A DNA stretch of 6,087 nt from Planctomycetales bacterium (GTDB lineage Bacteria; Planctomycetota; SBBH01): the NCBI GenBank assembly GCA_005239795.1, contig SBBH01000205.1, positions 1 through 6,087 on the forward strand, given 5' to 3'. Positions 5,209-6,087 of the stretch are shown here, one piece after another. A program made the translations under genes and the position numbers. The notes under the pieces were generated by a model that saw nothing but the letters and a program-made list of their open reading frames with translations, was not told the DNA's origin and searched no databases. How positions within the stretch are numbered: position 1 is the stretch's first letter; every line of letters starts with the position of its first letter.

Positions 5209-5919
5209 ATGGTCTTGGATCCTGCTTCCATCGACGTTCTCATTCTTTGTGGCGGGTTCGGCCAGCGCCTGCGCGAGGTGGTTTCCGACCGCCCAAAACC
5301 GATGGCCGAAGTGAGCGGGCGCCCTTTTCTGGATTACCTCGTGGAGTGGACCGCGGCGCAGGGGTTCCGCCGATTCGTTCTCTGCGCGGGATACCAGGGA
5401 GAGATGATCGCCCAGCATTACGCGCGCACGTCTCTTCCCGTCGAGATCGAAACCTGCATCGAATCAACACCCTTGGGGACGGGCGGCGCCGTTCAAAACG
5501 CCGCTCCCAAGATCCGAAGCGATCCCGTGCTCGTCGCCAACGGCGATTCCTTCTGCGAGGTGGATCTTGTCGCCTTCTTGCGGTTCTTCGAGGAGCGAAA
5601 CGCGGCGGCCGCCATGGTCCTGGCACGCGCCCCGGGGGAGCGCTTCGGACGCGTTGAGGTCGACCCCACAGGAGAAATCCTGGGATTCCAGGAAAAACAG
5701 CCGGGCGATGGCTGGATCAACGCGGGGATTTACCTCTTGAGCCGGAAGATTCTCCAAAAGATCCCGCAGGAGATCCCCATCTCGTTGGAACGGGATCTTT
5801 TCCCCTCTCTCGTCAAGGACAGGTTCTATGGGATGGAGAGTTCGGGCGTTTTCGTGGACATGGGAACCCCGGAAGGATACCGACAGGCGCAACGGTTAAC
5901 CCCCGTTCGCCGGCGTTGA
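5209..5919 (+). CDS. hddC: Sugar-1-phosphate nucleotidyltransferase, HddC-like
   Basis: The 236-residue product is a single-domain nucleotidyltransferase of the NTP_transferase family, without the C-terminal beta-helix of bifunctional members. The nucleotide-binding loop LCGGFGQRLREVVSDRPKPM (13-32) carries the conserved Arg and Lys30. STPLGTGGA (86-94), the Mg-binding NGDS (111-114), NAGIYLL (171-177) and FVDMGTPEGY (215-224) follow in the expected order. The VVSDRPKPM form of the loop and the short length fit D-glycero-D-manno-heptose 1-phosphate guanylyltransferase (HddC), which makes the GDP-sugar in the cytoplasm; mannose-1-phosphate guanylyltransferase-like enzymes are the close alternative. 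Pathway logic supports HddC because an HddA-like kinase ends at base 153. The start at 5209 is preceded by a repeat hairpin and lacks a good Shine-Dalgarno sequence. Nucleotide and sugar specificity cannot be proven from the sequence. Confidence 0.85.
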   Translation: MVLDPASIDVLILCGGFGQRLREVVSDRPKPMAEVSGRPFLDYLVEWTAAQGFRRFVLCAGYQGEMIAQHYARTSLPVEIETCIESTPLGTGGAVQNAAPKIRSDPVLVANGDSFCEVDLVAFLRFFEERNAAAAMVLARAPGERFGRVEVDPTGEILGFQEKQPGDGWINAGIYLLSRKILQKIPQEIPISLERDLFPSLVKDRFYGMESSGVFVDMGTPEGYRQAQRLTPVRRR

Positions 5920-5968
5920 TCATTTTACGACGATTTCCTACCCATCCCCGAGGGAGACCGTGGTTGAT
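5920..5968. other. Short intergenic spacer
   Basis: 49 bases between the nucleotidyltransferase stop and the presumed insertion sequence end. I see no terminator hairpin with a T run, no promoter and no repeat arm here. Confidence 0.5.
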
Positions 5969-6087
5969 TGAAGTTCCCCCCGTTTTTGGGACAGGTCGGT
6001 AAGCCAAGAATTGTGGCAAGATCTGGGTCCAGGAGACGGGAGGAGAAGGGATGAGCCAGAAGCGGAAGAGGCACTCGGACGAGTTCA
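5969..6087 (+). mobile_element. IS3-family insertion sequence, left end (partial)
   Basis: The 12 visible codons at 6051-6087 look like the start of an IS3-family OrfA. Upstream, a TG-starting stretch TGAAGTTCCCCCCGTTTTTG followed by GGACAGG resembles IS3-family terminal inverted repeats, which begin with TG and are rich in C then T. I place the boundary at 5969, though a TG at 5965 is also possible. The right end and any target-site duplication lie outside the window. It inserted, or starts, 49 bases after the nucleotidyltransferase stop, so no gene in view is broken by it. Confidence 0.6.
6051..6087 (+). CDS. IS3-family transposase OrfA, N-terminal start (partial)
   Basis: Only 12 codons are visible, reading MSQKRKRHSDEF. 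This basic start followed by (S/T)xEF is typical of the OrfA helix-turn-helix protein of IS3-family elements, which normally continues with a KxxVAL(E/A)A segment. The start is supported by a strong AGGAG at 6041-6045 with a 5-base spacer, much better than the ribosome sites of the host genes around it. In IS3 elements OrfA is fused to the DDE-bearing OrfB by a programmed -1 frameshift; that part is off the window. Confidence 0.65.
   Translation, partial: MSQKRKRHSDEF

Noticed and set aside
5209..5919. RmlA-type glucose-1-phosphate thymidylyltransferase
   Set aside because: The protein is shorter than RmlA and has the VVSDRPKPM loop and FVDMGTPEGY end typical of HddC/GDP-mannose pyrophosphorylase-like proteins.

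Overview
The window is GC-rich coding DNA (about 60% G+C, counted by eye on a few lines), tightly packed on both strands. It looks like a chromosomal segment of a Gram-negative, probably environmental, bacterium. Most of it is a nucleotide-sugar or surface-polysaccharide (LPS O-antigen or capsule) biosynthesis cluster. I cannot name a species. No tRNA, rRNA or CRISPR array was recognised.

Left part (1-1355, + strand): the last 50 codons of a GHMP-family sugar kinase (HddA-like heptose-7-phosphate kinase) overlap by 4 bases the start of a complete DegT/DnrJ/EryC1/StrS family PLP enzyme. In that enzyme the usual cofactor-binding lysine position holds a histidine (His190), which points to a ColD-type sugar 3-dehydratase rather than an aminotransferase. 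On the opposite strand (1297-2409) lies an LhgO-like FAD oxidase whose 3' end overlaps the DegT-family gene by 59 bases.

Middle (2410-4587): a 160-base divergent intergenic region holds an imperfect hairpin repeat and two -10-like boxes, each placed 9-10 bases before a start codon. It is followed by a 4-base-overlapping pair of thiamine-diphosphate (TPP) dehydrogenase E1 alpha and E1 beta genes. No E2 or E3 partner lies in the window.

Right part (4588-6087): a GxxExxY-family (PDDEXK_3-like) small protein gene is bracketed by, and partly made of, the same inverted repeat family. It is followed by a further hairpin copy and then an HddC-like sugar-1-phosphate nucleotidyltransferase. The window ends in the left end and first 12 codons of an IS3-family insertion sequence.

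Together, the HddA-like kinase and HddC-like nucleotidyltransferase suggest a GDP-activated heptose or related sugar. The His-type DegT enzyme suggests a deoxygenation step, and the stand-alone TPP E1 pair could be a carboligase adding a two-carbon branch, by analogy with yersiniose synthesis. That pathway is inference. What is directly visible is the gene content, the Lys-to-His change, the absence of E2/E3 in the window, and the repeat family around the GxxExxY gene.
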